Source of the DNA: Posidonia oceanica
Taxonomy: Eukaryota > Streptophyta > Magnoliopsida > Alismatales > Posidoniaceae
Length of the DNA: 64,000 nt
NCBI GenBank assembly: GCA_037176725.1
Contig: JAZBRS010000029.1
Span: 128,621,001 to 128,685,000 of the forward strand
Reading direction: 5' to 3'
Below, piece by piece: positions 31,771-43,336 of the stretch; position 1 is the first letter of the stretch, and each line of letters starts with the position of its first letter. A program made the translations under genes and the position numbers. The notes below the pieces were generated by a model, which did not search any database, had not been told where the DNA came from, and saw only the letters and a program-made list of their open reading frames with translations.

Positions 31771-34392
31771 TTTTAGTAAAAGAAAGAAGAGGAAAGGAGA
31801 AGGAGGAAGAAAAGAGAAAAAGGGAGAAATAAAAAGGAAAGAGATGAGTTGGAGGGAAATGATTTTTTAAAATTCAGGGAAAACGTTAAAAATAAAGTAA
31901 AAATAGGAATAAGATAGAGGAGGGATAGAAGCACAAAGGGGGCCCACAGCCAGACCAGAGAAAGGGTAAGAAGGGGATGAAAAGAGAGATGATAATCAGG
32001 AGAGAGAGAGGAGAGAGAAAATGATAATCCCAGAGAGAGAAAAGGATAATTTGGGTGAATGGAGGTCTTAAAGGTCTTGGAATGGGATGAAAATTGGTGA
32101 GTGGGTAGTCTAGGGTTTGAGGTGTTGGTTCTGAAGTTTTGGTTTGATTCTAAGAAGGTTTTAGAGGGGTTTCAAGGTGTAGAAAAAGGGTAGTTTCACC
32201 TAGGTTTTCTAGGGTTTTTGGGAACGGTCTAGGTTTGAGATTTTCTAAGTGTTCGGGCAGGTTTGCTAAGTGGGTATTGGTGGGTTTTCCTATGGATTTT
32301 GGTCAGGTTTTGAGCTTGGGAAGAGGGGTAAAGGCTTAGGTCAAGTTTACTTGGTTTTGAAGGGTAAAGAAGAGGGTTAGGGTTTGGTTTTGGTTTAGGT
32401 TTGAGTCCAGCAATCACTAGGAGGGCTCCAAATGGTCCAAGCCTGCCAAGATGGGGTGTCAACAGCATGCGATATGATGCAAAATGTATGACTCGTGCCA
32501 ATGGATGTAGACACAATGGTCATTGCGGGCCAAGAGAGAGGGTAAGGACTCCTTTTACGCATGGGGAAGGTGTTAGGCACCCCCATGTGCCAGAGGAGCG
32601 GTCTTTCTAGGCTAATCTCACTCAAAGTGTGGCTTATGTAGGCCGAAGGCCAATTAATATATTGCTAACTTGAAAAATGAAACATGCCATGCAAAGTGTA
32701 AAAAGCGAGGGAAAAGGGCTCAAATAAACATGTTTATTGCTAAATGAACTCAGAGAAGTAGTAAAACAAAGCTAGAATGTAAACAAGTGAAAGGGAAAGC
32801 CAATGCAAGAGATGGGAGACTCTGTCCACGTAAACAAAAGTTACTGTTAAAAATGCGAGACATCTATGCGAGAGCTCATCGTGTGAACAGTCTTTTAAAC
32901 AGTGGAAAGTCAAGGCCAAAATGGAAGCCCAACTCTATTCGATTCGATATGAATCTGATCGAATGATGTAGAGGGATCTTCCAGGAAGGCAGGCATGCAG
33001 TAAAATATGTAAATCAAGCATAAATGGAGGCAGGAAAAGGGCTGGGAACTCTGCTTGAAATCACAGTCAAAACGCGAGAGGTCCACGCGAGACTGGTTTG
33101 TTCAGACAGTGAACCTTCATCGCTAGATTGTGGGCTCGATTCTAAATGAAATGACATGAAAACAAGTAGGGAAGCTCGAGGGCATATCTGGCTACACAAA
33201 TCTGGTGAGGATGTGCAGCGACGCCGTCCGGATCATCACCCCCACCTCGACGGTAATGCACCGGCAATCACGCAACTCTGCCGGCCATAGAGGCGGCTTG
33301 GAGCACGCGGTCGGCCGTGGGCGCACTAAGGAGGATTGAGGCAGATGCGGGGAGCATTCCGAAAGCTCGAGGCGGCGGGACGAAATGGCTATGTGCGCAA
33401 CGGAGAGACGTCGTGCGCGGGCCATCGACCCACCACCAGAGACGGCAAAACAAATGGAAAAGGAGTAATCTAGCTATGTAGAAATGTAAATAAAGCCGGG
33501 GAAATAACCACACACAGACAAGGAAGGATTCTACGCTAATGGGTGGCGGTGGATTGCCTGAAATGCATCGCAGAGTTGTCTTCTCCGGCGACGGCTACAG
33601 ATTCCGGCAGATGACTCACGCGAGGTCGGAGGGATGCTGCTGCGGTCTGGGTGCTAGGGGAAGGCTAAAACTCTCTCTCATGGACTCAAGTGAATGCACT
33701 GGAGGTGGTGATTCTCACGGGGGAGACTTGACAATGAAGAGATTGCCGGAGTTGGGTTCTTAGATCTCAGACGTGAGATTGAGGAGGCTTGGGGATTCTG
33801 GGAGCTTGGGAGGATGCTGGGGGATCTCTCAGTGCTCACTGGATGCAAGAAAAGCCAAGAGAGGTGCTTGTTGTGTTGGGATGCTATTTTATAGGCCGAG
33901 GAATCAAATGTTTACCGTTGATGGCCAACTGATTTCAAGGACGGTGGTTAGGATTGTCTGGGGAGATCGGAGGGAGATGATCGTTTGACGTGGGGTTGGA
34001 TGATCCATGAGCTCAGAGGCACACTCCCAGATCCATGCAAGCCAATGGGAGGCTAGGAAACGGTGGTTCAAAAGTGACCGAACCGCCTGGTCTCGCCATT
34101 GATACAGGACAAAACGCAAGGGCTCCATGTGAGGAGCTTACGCGAGAGGTCTTTGCAGGGTCTACTGACCTAGTTTTTGAGCCAGTTTCTCTGGTTTGTG
34201 GACCATCTAGGGTTATGATTTTGTGGTATTGTGGTGTTGGATGTATTGGGGTATGATTGGTGGTGTTTTGGTGGGTCTGGGTTGGTTTAGGTCTAGGTTT
34301 AGGATTTGATGAAGTGGTGGGATCTGCCCTGAGTGCACGCGCTCTTCCGGAATAAACAGCCGACAACTGACTTCCAGATTGGGGTGTTTACA

Positions 34393-34870
34393 GATGCCCC
34401 TGCCTGAGCTAGGTCGAGGGAACCGATGCCGCTGCTCAGGGTTGACAAGTACACCTCGCTTGAAGTCGGTGGGAGAATGTTGTTGTCGGCGTGAGTCATT
34501 TATTTTGTAGGTACATCGAAAATCGTGACTCGTTGCCGTAATACAAATGTGAATGCTAATGCTTGGATGCAAAGTTGATGCTAATCTTGCAGTGCTGGTG
34601 GCATGCTGGTGCTTATGCGTGCTGAACTCCACTAGGGTATGCGAGTTCTCACGATGCTGCTATAGGCAATGATGCTGATGCTATGCTGATGCTTGCTGAG
34701 CTCTGTACGACTTTAAACGATGCTAAATGCGATGCATGTTGATGCTGACTTTGCTAAGGATGCATGCAAAGTGAGTGATGCTATGCGCTGAGCTCTGTGT
34801 GGCTCTAAGCGATGCTGATGTAATGTATATGGATGCTAAATGATGCAAATGAGCGATGAGTTGATAGACT
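34393..34870 (-). other. TatC 3' region next to its LTR, GATGCT-rich
   Basis: GATGCCCCTGCC (34393-34404) abuts the LTR. In element sense this reads GGCAGGGGCATC followed by TG, a candidate polypurine-tract area. Rightwards lies an irregular GATGCTGATGCT/ATGCTGATGC stretch (34540-34860) without ORFs. Confidence 0.55.
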
Positions 34871-35330
34871 CAATATCGGATAGTTCGGGTTATCAGCCCG
34901 AGAAAAAAAAAACACCGGGCATGATGACGGATGCCGTCTGAGTAGTTTGGGTTACCAGCCCAAAAAGGGGAAAAGGCGACAACCTAGGACAACCAAAAAA
35001 GATGCCCCTGGTATCGAGAAGGCGATACCAAGGGGTAGCCAAAGTGTTCCTAGCATCGAAAAGAAGGCTAGACAGTATGACGGGTGTCGACCGAGCAATT
35101 AGAGTTGCCAGCCCGAAGAAAAGGAAACGAAACCTCAAGGCAGCGAAAATGATGCCCCTGGTATCGAAAAACGATACCACGGGGTAGCAGAAGCGCTCCT
35201 GGCATCAAGAAAAGAGCCAGACGTTGTGACGGGTGTCAGCTGAACAGTTAAGGGTGCTAGTCCGAGCAAACATTTTGATGGTTGTTGACCGAGCAGTTAA
35301 GGCTACCAGCCCGAGCAGAGGGAAGGAGGA
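34870..35330 (-). repeat. About 155-bp tandem repeat in the TatC 3' region
   Basis: Two and a half units share: a CGGATRGTT...CCAGCCCGA segment, GATGCCCCTGGTATCGA, an inverted repeat GGTATC...GATACC (35011-35030, 35160-35178) and a CCTRGCATC...GCTAGAC segment. GATGCCCCTG recurs at the LTR junction (34393) and at 36665. Confidence 0.75.
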
Positions 35331-36650
35331 TATCAATTGGTCCAAAGGCCAAGCGATGATAGGAGGGGATATCGACAAGCCCGAAGACTTGGTGGCAGCA
35401 GAGGAGGAGTATCGTTAGATCCGAAGACCCGACGGCAAGAAAAGAGACAAAATCGACAAGCTTAGAAACTTGGTGGTGAGAGATGGGATATCGCCAGATC
35501 CGAAGATCTGGCGGCAAGAGAGACAAATGAATATCGACAGATCCAAAGATCTGGTGGCAAGAAAAGAGTGAATATCATCAGACCCAAAGATCTAGCGGTA
35601 AGAGATGAGTCAATATCGACAAATCCAAAGATCTAGTGGCAAGAAAAGAGTGAATATCGTCAGACCCATAGATCTGGCGGCAAAAGGTGAATCAATAGGG
35701 ACAAATCCAAAGATCTGACGGTAAGAAATGATATCGATAGATTCAAAGATCTGGCGGCAAAAGGTGAAACAATATCGACAGATCCAAAGATCTAGCGGCA
35801 AGAAATGATATTGACAGATCCAAAGATCTGACGGCAAAAGGAAGAATCAATATCGACAGATCCAAAGATCTGGTGGCAAGAAATGAGTGAATATCGTCAG
35901 ACCCAAAGATCTGGCGGCAAAAGGAAATGATATCGACATATCCGAAGATCTGATGGCAAAAGGTGAACCAATATCGATAGATCCAAAGATCTGGTGGCAA
36001 GAAATGATATCGACAGATTTGAAGATCTGGCGGCAAAAGGTGAATCAATATCGATAAATCCAAAGATCTGGCGGCAAGAAATGAGTGAATATCGTCAGAC
36101 CCAAAGATCTGGCGGCAAAAGGAAATGATATCGATAGATCCGAAGATCTGGCGGCAAGAAATGAGTGAATATTGACAGATCCAAAGATCTGGCGGCAGGA
36201 AATGATAGATATCGACAAATTCGAAGATCTAGCGGCAAAAGGAATGAATATCGTCAGACCCAAAGATTTGGCGGCAAGAGATGAGTGAATATCGTTAGAC
36301 CCAAAGATCTGGCAGCAAGAAATGATATCGACAGATCTGAAGATCTGACGGCAAAAAGTGAAACAATATCGATAGATCCGAAGATCTGGCGGCAAGAAAA
36401 GATATCGACAGATCCTGAAGACCTGACGGCAAAAGGTGGAATCAATATCGACAGATCCAAAGATCTAGCGGCAAGAAATGATATCGACAGATCTGAAGAT
36501 CTGATGGCAAAAGGAAGAATCAATATCGACAGATCCAAAGATCTGGCGGCAAGAAATGATATCAACAGATTCGAAGATCTGACGGCAAAAGGTGAAACAA
36601 CATCGACAGATCTGAAGATCTGGTGGCAAGAGAAGATAGAATATCGATGC
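35330..36650 (-). repeat. 34-40-bp satellite-like tandem array in the TatC 3' region
   Basis: About 35 monomers follow the pattern ATATCGACAGATCCRAAGAT followed by CTGGCGGCAAGAAATG. Two joint types alternate over long stretches (GGCAAGAAATGATATCG and GGCAAAAGGTGAATCAATATC), giving a dimer of about 75 bp, with a third type (GAGTGAATATCGTCAGACC) inserted. Each monomer holds AGATC-CGAA/CAAA-GATCT, a 5-bp stem; in element RNA many read C(UUCG)G. Long ORFs run through it only because the unit is often a multiple of three. Tandem arrays between pol and the 3' LTR are known for Tat/Ogre elements and can seed satellites. Confidence 0.9.
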
Positions 36651-38190
36651 CAAAGGGCAACCGAGATGCCCCTGGTATCAAGGCGCTGATGGGTTCGCCT
36701 TGCGGGCGAAGGAGAAAAGGAGACAGGGATGCAGGGGGCAAGTCGCAAGATTCAGTCGAGAGGAAATCTGCTGAGGAGGCTGGTCTACAAGTGCTCCTGG
36801 ACTACTGCTACTGTGTGCTGGCTGAGGCAGTGGATGATGCTTGCTTGCCCATGTTCGCCTCTGAGGGCAAGTCAGTTGATTACTGTCTGCTTGCTGGAAG
36901 AATGTTGTCGTAGCTTGCTGTATGCTTGACGTCTACATGCAACGTTTGCGGGACATGGAATGTCTGTAGCGCTGCTCTGGACTCACAGTTGCACTGGGCG
37001 CAACGGATCTGTTCCTAATGGAGGATGCAAGATTCGTGTTGCTGATTGCGATAGGCTTGCTCTAAGAGTGCTCTGCTGTATGTGTTTTGACTAGAAAGCA
37101 GCTGTCGTACCCTTGGTTAGGAATGCTGGAGTAGATCCTGCAAGGTTATGCATATGAAGCAAAAATTGCAAGTGTTCAAGCTAGATGATTGATTATTAGA
37201 GGTTTTTGTTTATCTGCCCTCAGTTATGATGGAAAGCATTCATGCCTGCTGAAAGGAGGAGGAAACCCTCGACTCGAATGACCCTACCAGGACTCACAAG
37301 TTATGGGTGGCTCTCCTTGGTGGGTGATGACGCTCAAGCTCTCAGTGGGTGATGGATTGGGCTCTATGCCAAACTCTTTTGGGCCTTACACCTGCTCTTT
37401 TGAGATTTTCTTCTTTTCTGCTCCCTCATGGACGCTTGGGCTCGCTCTATCCCTAGCTTGGAGGTAAATAGGCGCCTGGTCTGGGCTGGAGGCTCTTGTT
37501 GCAGGAAGGGGTGGCTAGTCCCTCTAGAGATGGGGGTTGTCCAAGCGCATGCTCCAACTCCTCTCTAAGGTATGGTGGAGATAAAGCTAATCCGCACGTC
37601 CCTCTCTTGGGCTGACTTCTGTCTTCGCCTTCTATCTACATGTTTTTCTTTTATGCCCATGCGAATTTGCATTCTTTCAAGCTCACTCTCTCAGTCACCC
37701 TAATATTTTCTTCTCCCTCTGGGAGGTGCAGGCCTCGCATGGAGTTTGGACACTTCGTCCTACTCTCAGATGAATGGTGGGTCTCTCACTTACCTGATTG
37801 TCTAGGTAGTGTCGGTTGAGAAGGGATGACTCTCTCCTTCCAGCAGGCCAGCTTTTTCGATTTTCCTCATCGGGCCCATGATTGGCATGCAAGATGTTTT
37901 GTTGTTTTCTTGATTTTTTGTGTTTGCCTTTTGATTTTTTGATTTTTCAATTTTTTGAAAGAAAGGAATGCAAGAAAAGAAACAGGCAAAGGATACAACA
38001 CTGATCCGCATTGTTTGCTGCTGTCTGCTGTTGATTGCTCTGGCAGTACTGTTGTGGTTGTTGAGACTGCTTCTGCCTGTGATGCTGTTGAACTATATCT
38101 CTTGTTGGGATCTAGGGTGTTTGTGTTTGCAGACTTGGGTCGGTGGTCGGCAGACAGGCGAACCCTCTAAGCCTGCCCCCTGCGGACAAG
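36651..38190 (-). other. TatC 3' region matching TatD's, pol deleted
   Basis: From about 37870 down to about 37220 the minus strand matches TatD 54825-55560 well: CCACCATTCA, GTCCAAAC, TGCACCTC, AGGCGCC and CCTCCAAG blocks occur in the same order. The part corresponding to TatD's additional ORF (56168-57362) is not present; only about 550 bp lie between the matched part and the tandem array. The pol deletion joint lies between about 37960 and 38190. Confidence 0.7.
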
Positions 38191-40459
38191 GCTAGGGAAA
38201 GGCTAGAGAAGAGATCAAATCGATGAGATCGGAGGGATCCATCGAGGAAGAGCTGGAATTAGCGAGAATGGGAGCAAGAAGATAGACTCCTAAGGACCCA
38301 GGATCCTCGGAGCTGGCAAGCTTAAGCGAGGAAAGGCTGGCTATGCTAGGGTGTGCAGGTGCAGATGTGTGTGTAGCCTCCTAGGTGTTGATGACAATGA
38401 TCCCATCATCAATCAAATCCTGGATGGCATTCCAGAGGGTAAAGCATTTGTTCGTCGAGTGTCCGTCGGCTCGATGAAACTGGCAAAAGAGGTTCGTCTT
38501 GTACCATGATGGAAGAGGATCAGGTGGTGGACGAATCTCCGGAAGCTCCAGGAGTGGCACAACTTGGTGCAAGATGGTGGTTAGCGATTCAGCTAGGGGA
38601 GTGAACTCGCTTTCCTTGCGGCGGGGTCGCCTTTGCCCTAGTTGTCGTCCTTGATGAGCTGGTGCGACGTGATGCACTGGCTTGACGGTGGTAGTGCCCT
38701 GTGTAGTGTGTGGAAAACTAGGTGCAGATGCAAACTGAGGTGAACCGGGTTGGTTCTCAGTAGGGGGAAGCTCTACAGGAGAGTCGATGCAAGCGACGGT
38801 TGGCTTCTTGTGGTAGCGGACGTCGGAGTCGTTGTTGCCTTTGTTGCTGCTATGGTTGGAGGTAGTAGCTTGCTTCGCGTATTCAGTGAGTGCAGTGAGG
38901 TTTCCACTCCGTAGCGATCTCTCCACGCGAGTGCCAGCCCAGATCAACAATGCAAAACTAGGGACAGGCTGGATGCTACGCAGTCCCTCAATCACTGGTT
39001 GCGCTCCCCTGGTGATGATCTCAATAGACTCCTCCTCTGAGGATTTATCTTTGATCTGGGAGGCCAAGGTGCGCCAGCAACTGACATACTCCTTGAATGA
39101 TTCGTCAGGCTTCTGCTGAAGAGCGACAAAATCCTCGCGTTTAGGGATCAAGTCAAGGTTGAAGGAATATTATTCCATGAACGCCTGGGAAAGGTCACCC
39201 CAAGTCTTGACAGTAGCCATGTCAAGCGATATGAACCACTTAAGAGCAGGGCATGTTAGACTTTTCTGGAACAGACGAATCAACAGCCTATCATCATGCT
39301 GGAGCTGGATGAGGTCGCTGCAGTACGCCTTCAGATGGGAGATTGGGCAGTCTCTACCATTGTATTTCTCAAATTCCGGGATGCGGAAGTTCACAGGGAG
39401 TCTTGCCTCTGGAAAGTAGCAGTGGTCCCGGAATTGGTAGGACTGGCAGTCTTGGCCTTGCACTTGACGAAGTGTTCTCTCCAGATCACCCACCCTGGTC
39501 AGGAGGGCGTCTGAGGTTGCTGCTGTCAAGACTGGTGCAGCTAAGGCAGAGACTGCGTATGCTGTGTGGGTCGTGCGAAAGCACTCCTCCGAATCCACCA
39601 TCACACCACTTGGTGTCGAGGCGTGAGGGCCAGCATACCCGTATGAGGGTGTAAAGTGTGGTGATATGTATGCCAAAGCCTGAATATTCTGATGCAAAGG
39701 GGATGAGTAAAAGGCATGCTATGCTGTATGTTGTGCAGTGTATGGGAGCTGCAGCTGTTGCACCGGTACGGTTCTGGGCAACAGGCTTAGGAGATGCTGC
39801 GCTCTTGCCAATCCGGGGAACTGGCCACCAAGTGACAGAGTTGCATGCTGTGCAAAGTGTTGTGTAAGTGCAGGAGGCCGATAATGCACCCCCATCGCCG
39901 AAGCTGTGAGGAGTTGGAGCAGTGGTAAGGGCAGAAGTGCAGTGTGGTGAGCCTGCCAAACTACAAAGGGCTGCACTGGAACCTCAGGGGTCAAGAGATG
40001 ATGCGGAAAAGAGGGAGCAGGACCAAAAGGAATGGCCATGCCTTGCAACCTCTGGGTCGTAGCCCACAGATGTTGCACTTGCATGGCAGAGGACTCGTTG
40101 ACTGATGAGTCGGGATGTAAAGGTATGGTTGTTGAAGGGGGCACGAAAACAAAAGTGCTAAGAGGGACGGACCCTACAACAAGAGTAGCCACAGCCGGTT
40201 GAGTTCCTGAAATAGGAAAGCCCAAAGAAGGGACAAAAGGAGGGGTACCCAGAGCCCGAGTGGCGGTCACCGTGACAGAATTGGTGACAGGCTCTAGACT
40301 GACTGTGACCCACGGTTCCTACGTGGCAGACAGAGGGTTGTCATGCAACTGAAAATGGAATGCATGGAGAGAAGGGAAAACTGCAGCAGTAGGATGGACC
40401 GAAGTCGAAAACTCCTCTATTGCAACAGAAGTAAGAGGCTCGCTGGCATGCTGGGCCAT
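38190..40459 (-). pseudogene. TatC gag, one frame with stops
   Basis: The start is ATG 40459 (MAQHASEPL). A Pro/Ala-rich N-terminal half leads to the capsid-like core, YFPEARLPVNFRIPEFEKYN (near 39415) and CPALKWFISLDMATVKTWGD (near 39250-39195). Further on lies a CQFHRADGHSTNKC finger (near 38480-38440). The whole length stays in one frame; stops at about 40320, 39719, 39170 and 38383 are all TAG or TAA, and the last replaces a CAG kept in TatA. It ends near LISSLAFP (about 38193), and pol does not follow. Confidence 0.88.
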
Positions 40460-40635
40460 GGCTGATCACGAGCGGGTAAGGACAGGGCTGCAGCAAAAAG
40501 AAGATGCACGAGTCCTAGGATGAGCTATCGTTGAAGACAACGAAAGGCCCGAAAAGAGAGGGGGACCACGGTGAGCTACTCATGACAGAGACGCTTGAGT
40601 TTCGGCCGAGGACCTCGCACCTACCTGTGGACAGG
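40460..40635 (-). other. TatC leader remnant upstream of gag
   Basis: Only the last 176 bp of leader remain before TatD begins. ACAGG (40631-40635) is the expected left duplication of TatD. Confidence 0.75.
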
Positions 40636-43312
40636 TGTAGACACCCTATTTTGATGGACTTTTAGTTGGAGAATCTCTAGAAGCTTGCTTAGAAGATGGC
40701 TTGGCGAATCCTGTTCCAAACCCTACCCAAAACCAACTCAAAACAAACCATTTCCATTTTACAAATCAACCCAAAATCTAAAACAACCCAACCCAACACT
40801 AAGCCTAATAGAAGCCCAGTCCACTGAGTTGCACACTCAGTCGCCACATGCAGCGGCGACTAAGACTTGTCGCCACTCTTAGTGGCGATCGAGTTTGGCG
40901 CCACTGCAACCGGTGACTCACCTACAACTCAGACCGCCGTCCAAGCCCATCCCGCGCGGCCACTGCCGGCCGTCTCTTGCCTCCCGTCCCGTCGTCACTT
41001 ACTAGCTACACCCACTAGACGACAAGAACACTTACTCGGCATGCCCTCCACCCATTTTCCCCACTCTCACAGGCCACCCCTTGCCGACCTCACCGGCTGC
41101 CTACCACGACGACCTTGACGTCCACACCTACGGCCGGCATTAACTCCCGCCCCCTCACCACTTCTTTAGTCCACGATACCCGCTCTCACACCCCTCATTG
41201 TGCCCTTCTTCCTCGTGCCGAGAGCCGGTCCAACCAACAAAACTCCCTTGCAACAGAACCCAACATCGCCAACTCCACTCACAGAGAATCCACACGAACC
41301 CAACTTCCCAATTCCACTCCAGAGCAAGCGAGTGAGTGATCCAAAGCCTTCCCAAGCTCCTCCCAAGTGATTTCGAGTGATTCAGAGCCCTCTCCAAGCT
41401 CCACCGAAGTCATCTTCTCTAACTCCGGCGACCCTCTCCGACATTGACCGTCATGCCGGCTGAGCCACAGAGGTAAACCCTCTATACCTTGCATGTTTGA
41501 GGGTCCGGGAAGCTTCCCGGACCCCTCCCCTTTCTTCCTTGATTTTTAAATTGCATGATGGCTCTCTCGGTCGGCCCAACGGCAGACGACGCACGGCAAC
41601 ACCGGCGAGCCGCCAGCAGAGGCAGGAAAAAGGCTCGAGCCTCTCTCCTCAGCCCATGAATGCCTCCTTGCACTCTCCTCCACACCACAAAGCCTCCCAG
41701 CCGGCTCTACGAGCCTTCGACCACCTCTGTGGCCAGAGTTTGGCGAGCTCCGGCGGTGCAAAGTGGAGTAGGTGGGTGGACCACCTTGGACCACCATTTT
41801 CCACACCGAGGGTGTGGTTGGGTTCGTGGGAACGCCGTCGTGCTTCCCCAATCCCCTCTGATGCTTTAGGCTTTGCCCAAGCAGCGAATTATGGTGTTGA
41901 AGTCCGGTGAACGGACTGCCAGGCCAACCGCCAGTGTGAGCGGCGACTGGCCTGCAACAGCTCTTGCTTGTCGGCCAGACTTTGAGTCGTTGCTCCGGCC
42001 GACTCAAAGCCCCATTTTGCATGATTATTGTATGCTTCTGTTCCTAGATGTTAGATCTACAAGTTCGTAAATTCTAATTTCCATTTAGCTTTGATTCGGG
42101 TCCGTGGTTTGGCTTTGAAATCGACCGTTTGAGCTACTAGAGTTGCAGGTCTGTCACCGGCTCAACCGGCGACTCGACTGCAACTCAAGTCAGCCCTTCG
42201 GCCGACTTAAGGCCCCCATATCTCGTGACCCACTTGCCCCATTTTTAATCTGAATGCATGTTTTTATTCCTGAATGTGCCGGCTTCAACTCTGTGTGATT
42301 GGTTTTAATTTCTACATCGCTTATCTACCTTGATTCTAGCTATGAAAGTCACTGCTTGGGATCATTGCGCATGGCAGTGTCACCTAATACAGCGGCGACC
42401 AGTCCTCGCGTCACTCACTATGGCGACTGGGTTGGCTGCTGCTCTCAGCGGCGACCCGACCTGCCGTTCCAGTGGTGAGTGAGCCACCCAATTGCCACTT
42501 TGCCACCTTGTTTACCTGATTTGATTTTACACTGATCTTGATGTTGTGCATGTAACCTGTGATTCTCAAGTCTTGGTTTTCAACTTTGTATTGCTTTTGC
42601 ACCCCTTTTGTGGCCATGATTCCTGCTGTGTGGTGAGCAGAGTCTGTGTCTCAGGCGCTTGCTCGACCGGCGACTCATGCCCTGATCCAGACAGTACAAT
42701 CTGCCACCGTCATCTTTGCCTTTCACTCGTTTCTTCTGATGTTTCTGGTATCTTTTTTATTCCCTTTGTTGTTTATTGCACTTTTACGACGCTTTGATTT
42801 TAATCAATCATTTTCAAGCATGGTTTGCTAAGCTTGCATGGTTTACAATCGCATCTTGCATACCGCCTTAGGGCGAATATAAAATGGCATTAATTTGCCA
42901 ACATTTGCCACACAAGAGCGGAAAAGCTAAGAAAGACCGATTCCTTAGGCGTGTCGGGGGTGCCTAACACCTTCCCCGCACGTAACAGGAGTCCTTACCC
43001 TTTCTCTGGACTGCATTGACCTTGTGTCATATATATTTGGACCGGATTGGCATGTTTCCGCATTGCTTGAGTTTTCTCGCTTGTTTTTATACGATTTTCC
43101 TAGTCTTCCCATTTTAATAGATTAGGTGGCGACTCCTTATCTTTATTTATTTTCCTTTACATTTTTTGCTGATTTCCTGGTGTTTTCGAGTCGAGTTTTC
43201 TCCCTGGATTCACCGCTGACCGCGACTTCTCCCCTCTTTCACGGCACGATCACATCGCGAGATATGGTAGTGGTGCGAGACCCATCGTGGCCGAGCATGG
43301 GGACGGTAACAG
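40636..43312 (+). repeat. TatD 5' LTR (2677 bp)
   Basis: It starts TGTAGACACCCT and ends GACGGTAACA. A C/A-rich start is followed by a GC-rich part (40900-41900), GTCGCC/GTCACC...GGCGAC dyads (40840-40860, 42153-42173, 42379-42398), the conserved module (42925-43000) and the PBS-like GTGGCGACTCC (near 43128). The LTR has the same design and dyad type as TatA's but has fewer tandem units. Confidence 0.92.
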
Positions 43313-43318
43313 GAAAGT

Positions 43319-43336
43319 GGCGACTCCGCTGGGGAT
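43319..43336 (+). other. TatD primer-binding site (tRNA-Arg type)
   Basis: TGGCGACTCCGCTGGGGA lies six bases after the LTR end (spacer GGAAAG). It is identical to the TatB site. Confidence 0.85.

Larger units (their letters stand above)
26526..32464 (-). repeat. Solo LTR S2 (5939 bp)
   Basis: It runs on the plus strand from TGTAGTAATCCC to GGGTGTCAACA and is flanked by GCATG on both sides (26521-26525, 32465-32469). There is no internal region, so it is a solo LTR. Reading the plus strand: PBS-like motif (about 26640), conserved module (26825-26900), hairpin array (27185-27420), TGCAATTTT-rich repeats (28090-29110), GC-rich part (29140-29780), purine-rich part, T-rich part (30985-31770), and G/T-rich end with AAACCCTAA in reverse near 32370. 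Nearly the same structure is found in S4. Confidence 0.95.
25963..34392 (-). repeat. TatC 3' LTR, interrupted by solo LTR S2
   Basis: On the plus strand it starts TGTAACCGTC and ends GGTGTTTACA, giving TGTAA/TTACA ends. Without S2 and its second GCATG it is about 2.49 kb. In the element's sense it begins TGTAAACACCCC at 34392. A GC-rich part lies near 33200-33680 and the conserved module at 32541-32615. The final 405 bp consist of two tandem units that each include a complete PBS (see 25963-26368). Confidence 0.85.
25963..40635 (-). mobile_element. TatC, Tat/Ogre-like element with gag but no pol
   Basis: On the minus strand, from the right: a cut leader (40635-40460), gag (40459-about 38190), then directly the 3' region (38190-34393) with tandem arrays, and the 3' LTR (34392-25963, containing solo LTR S2). 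Protease, RT, RNase H and integrase are missing, joined out between the gag end and a segment matching the sequence just after TatD's integrase. The 5' LTR should lie right of the window, beyond TatD, which split the leader. Gag-only elements of this kind are known in plants as TR-GAG; alternatively this is a single deletion derivative. Confidence 0.85.

Noticed and set aside
35330..36650. CRISPR-like array of regular short repeats
   Set aside because: The repeats are head-to-tail with no unique spacers, the DNA is from a plant, and the array sits in a retrotransposon 3' region.
35285..36748. Long ORFs (up to 164 aa) through the 36-bp array
   Set aside because: They arise because repeat units are often multiples of three; the peptides are simple repeats in several frames and on both strands.
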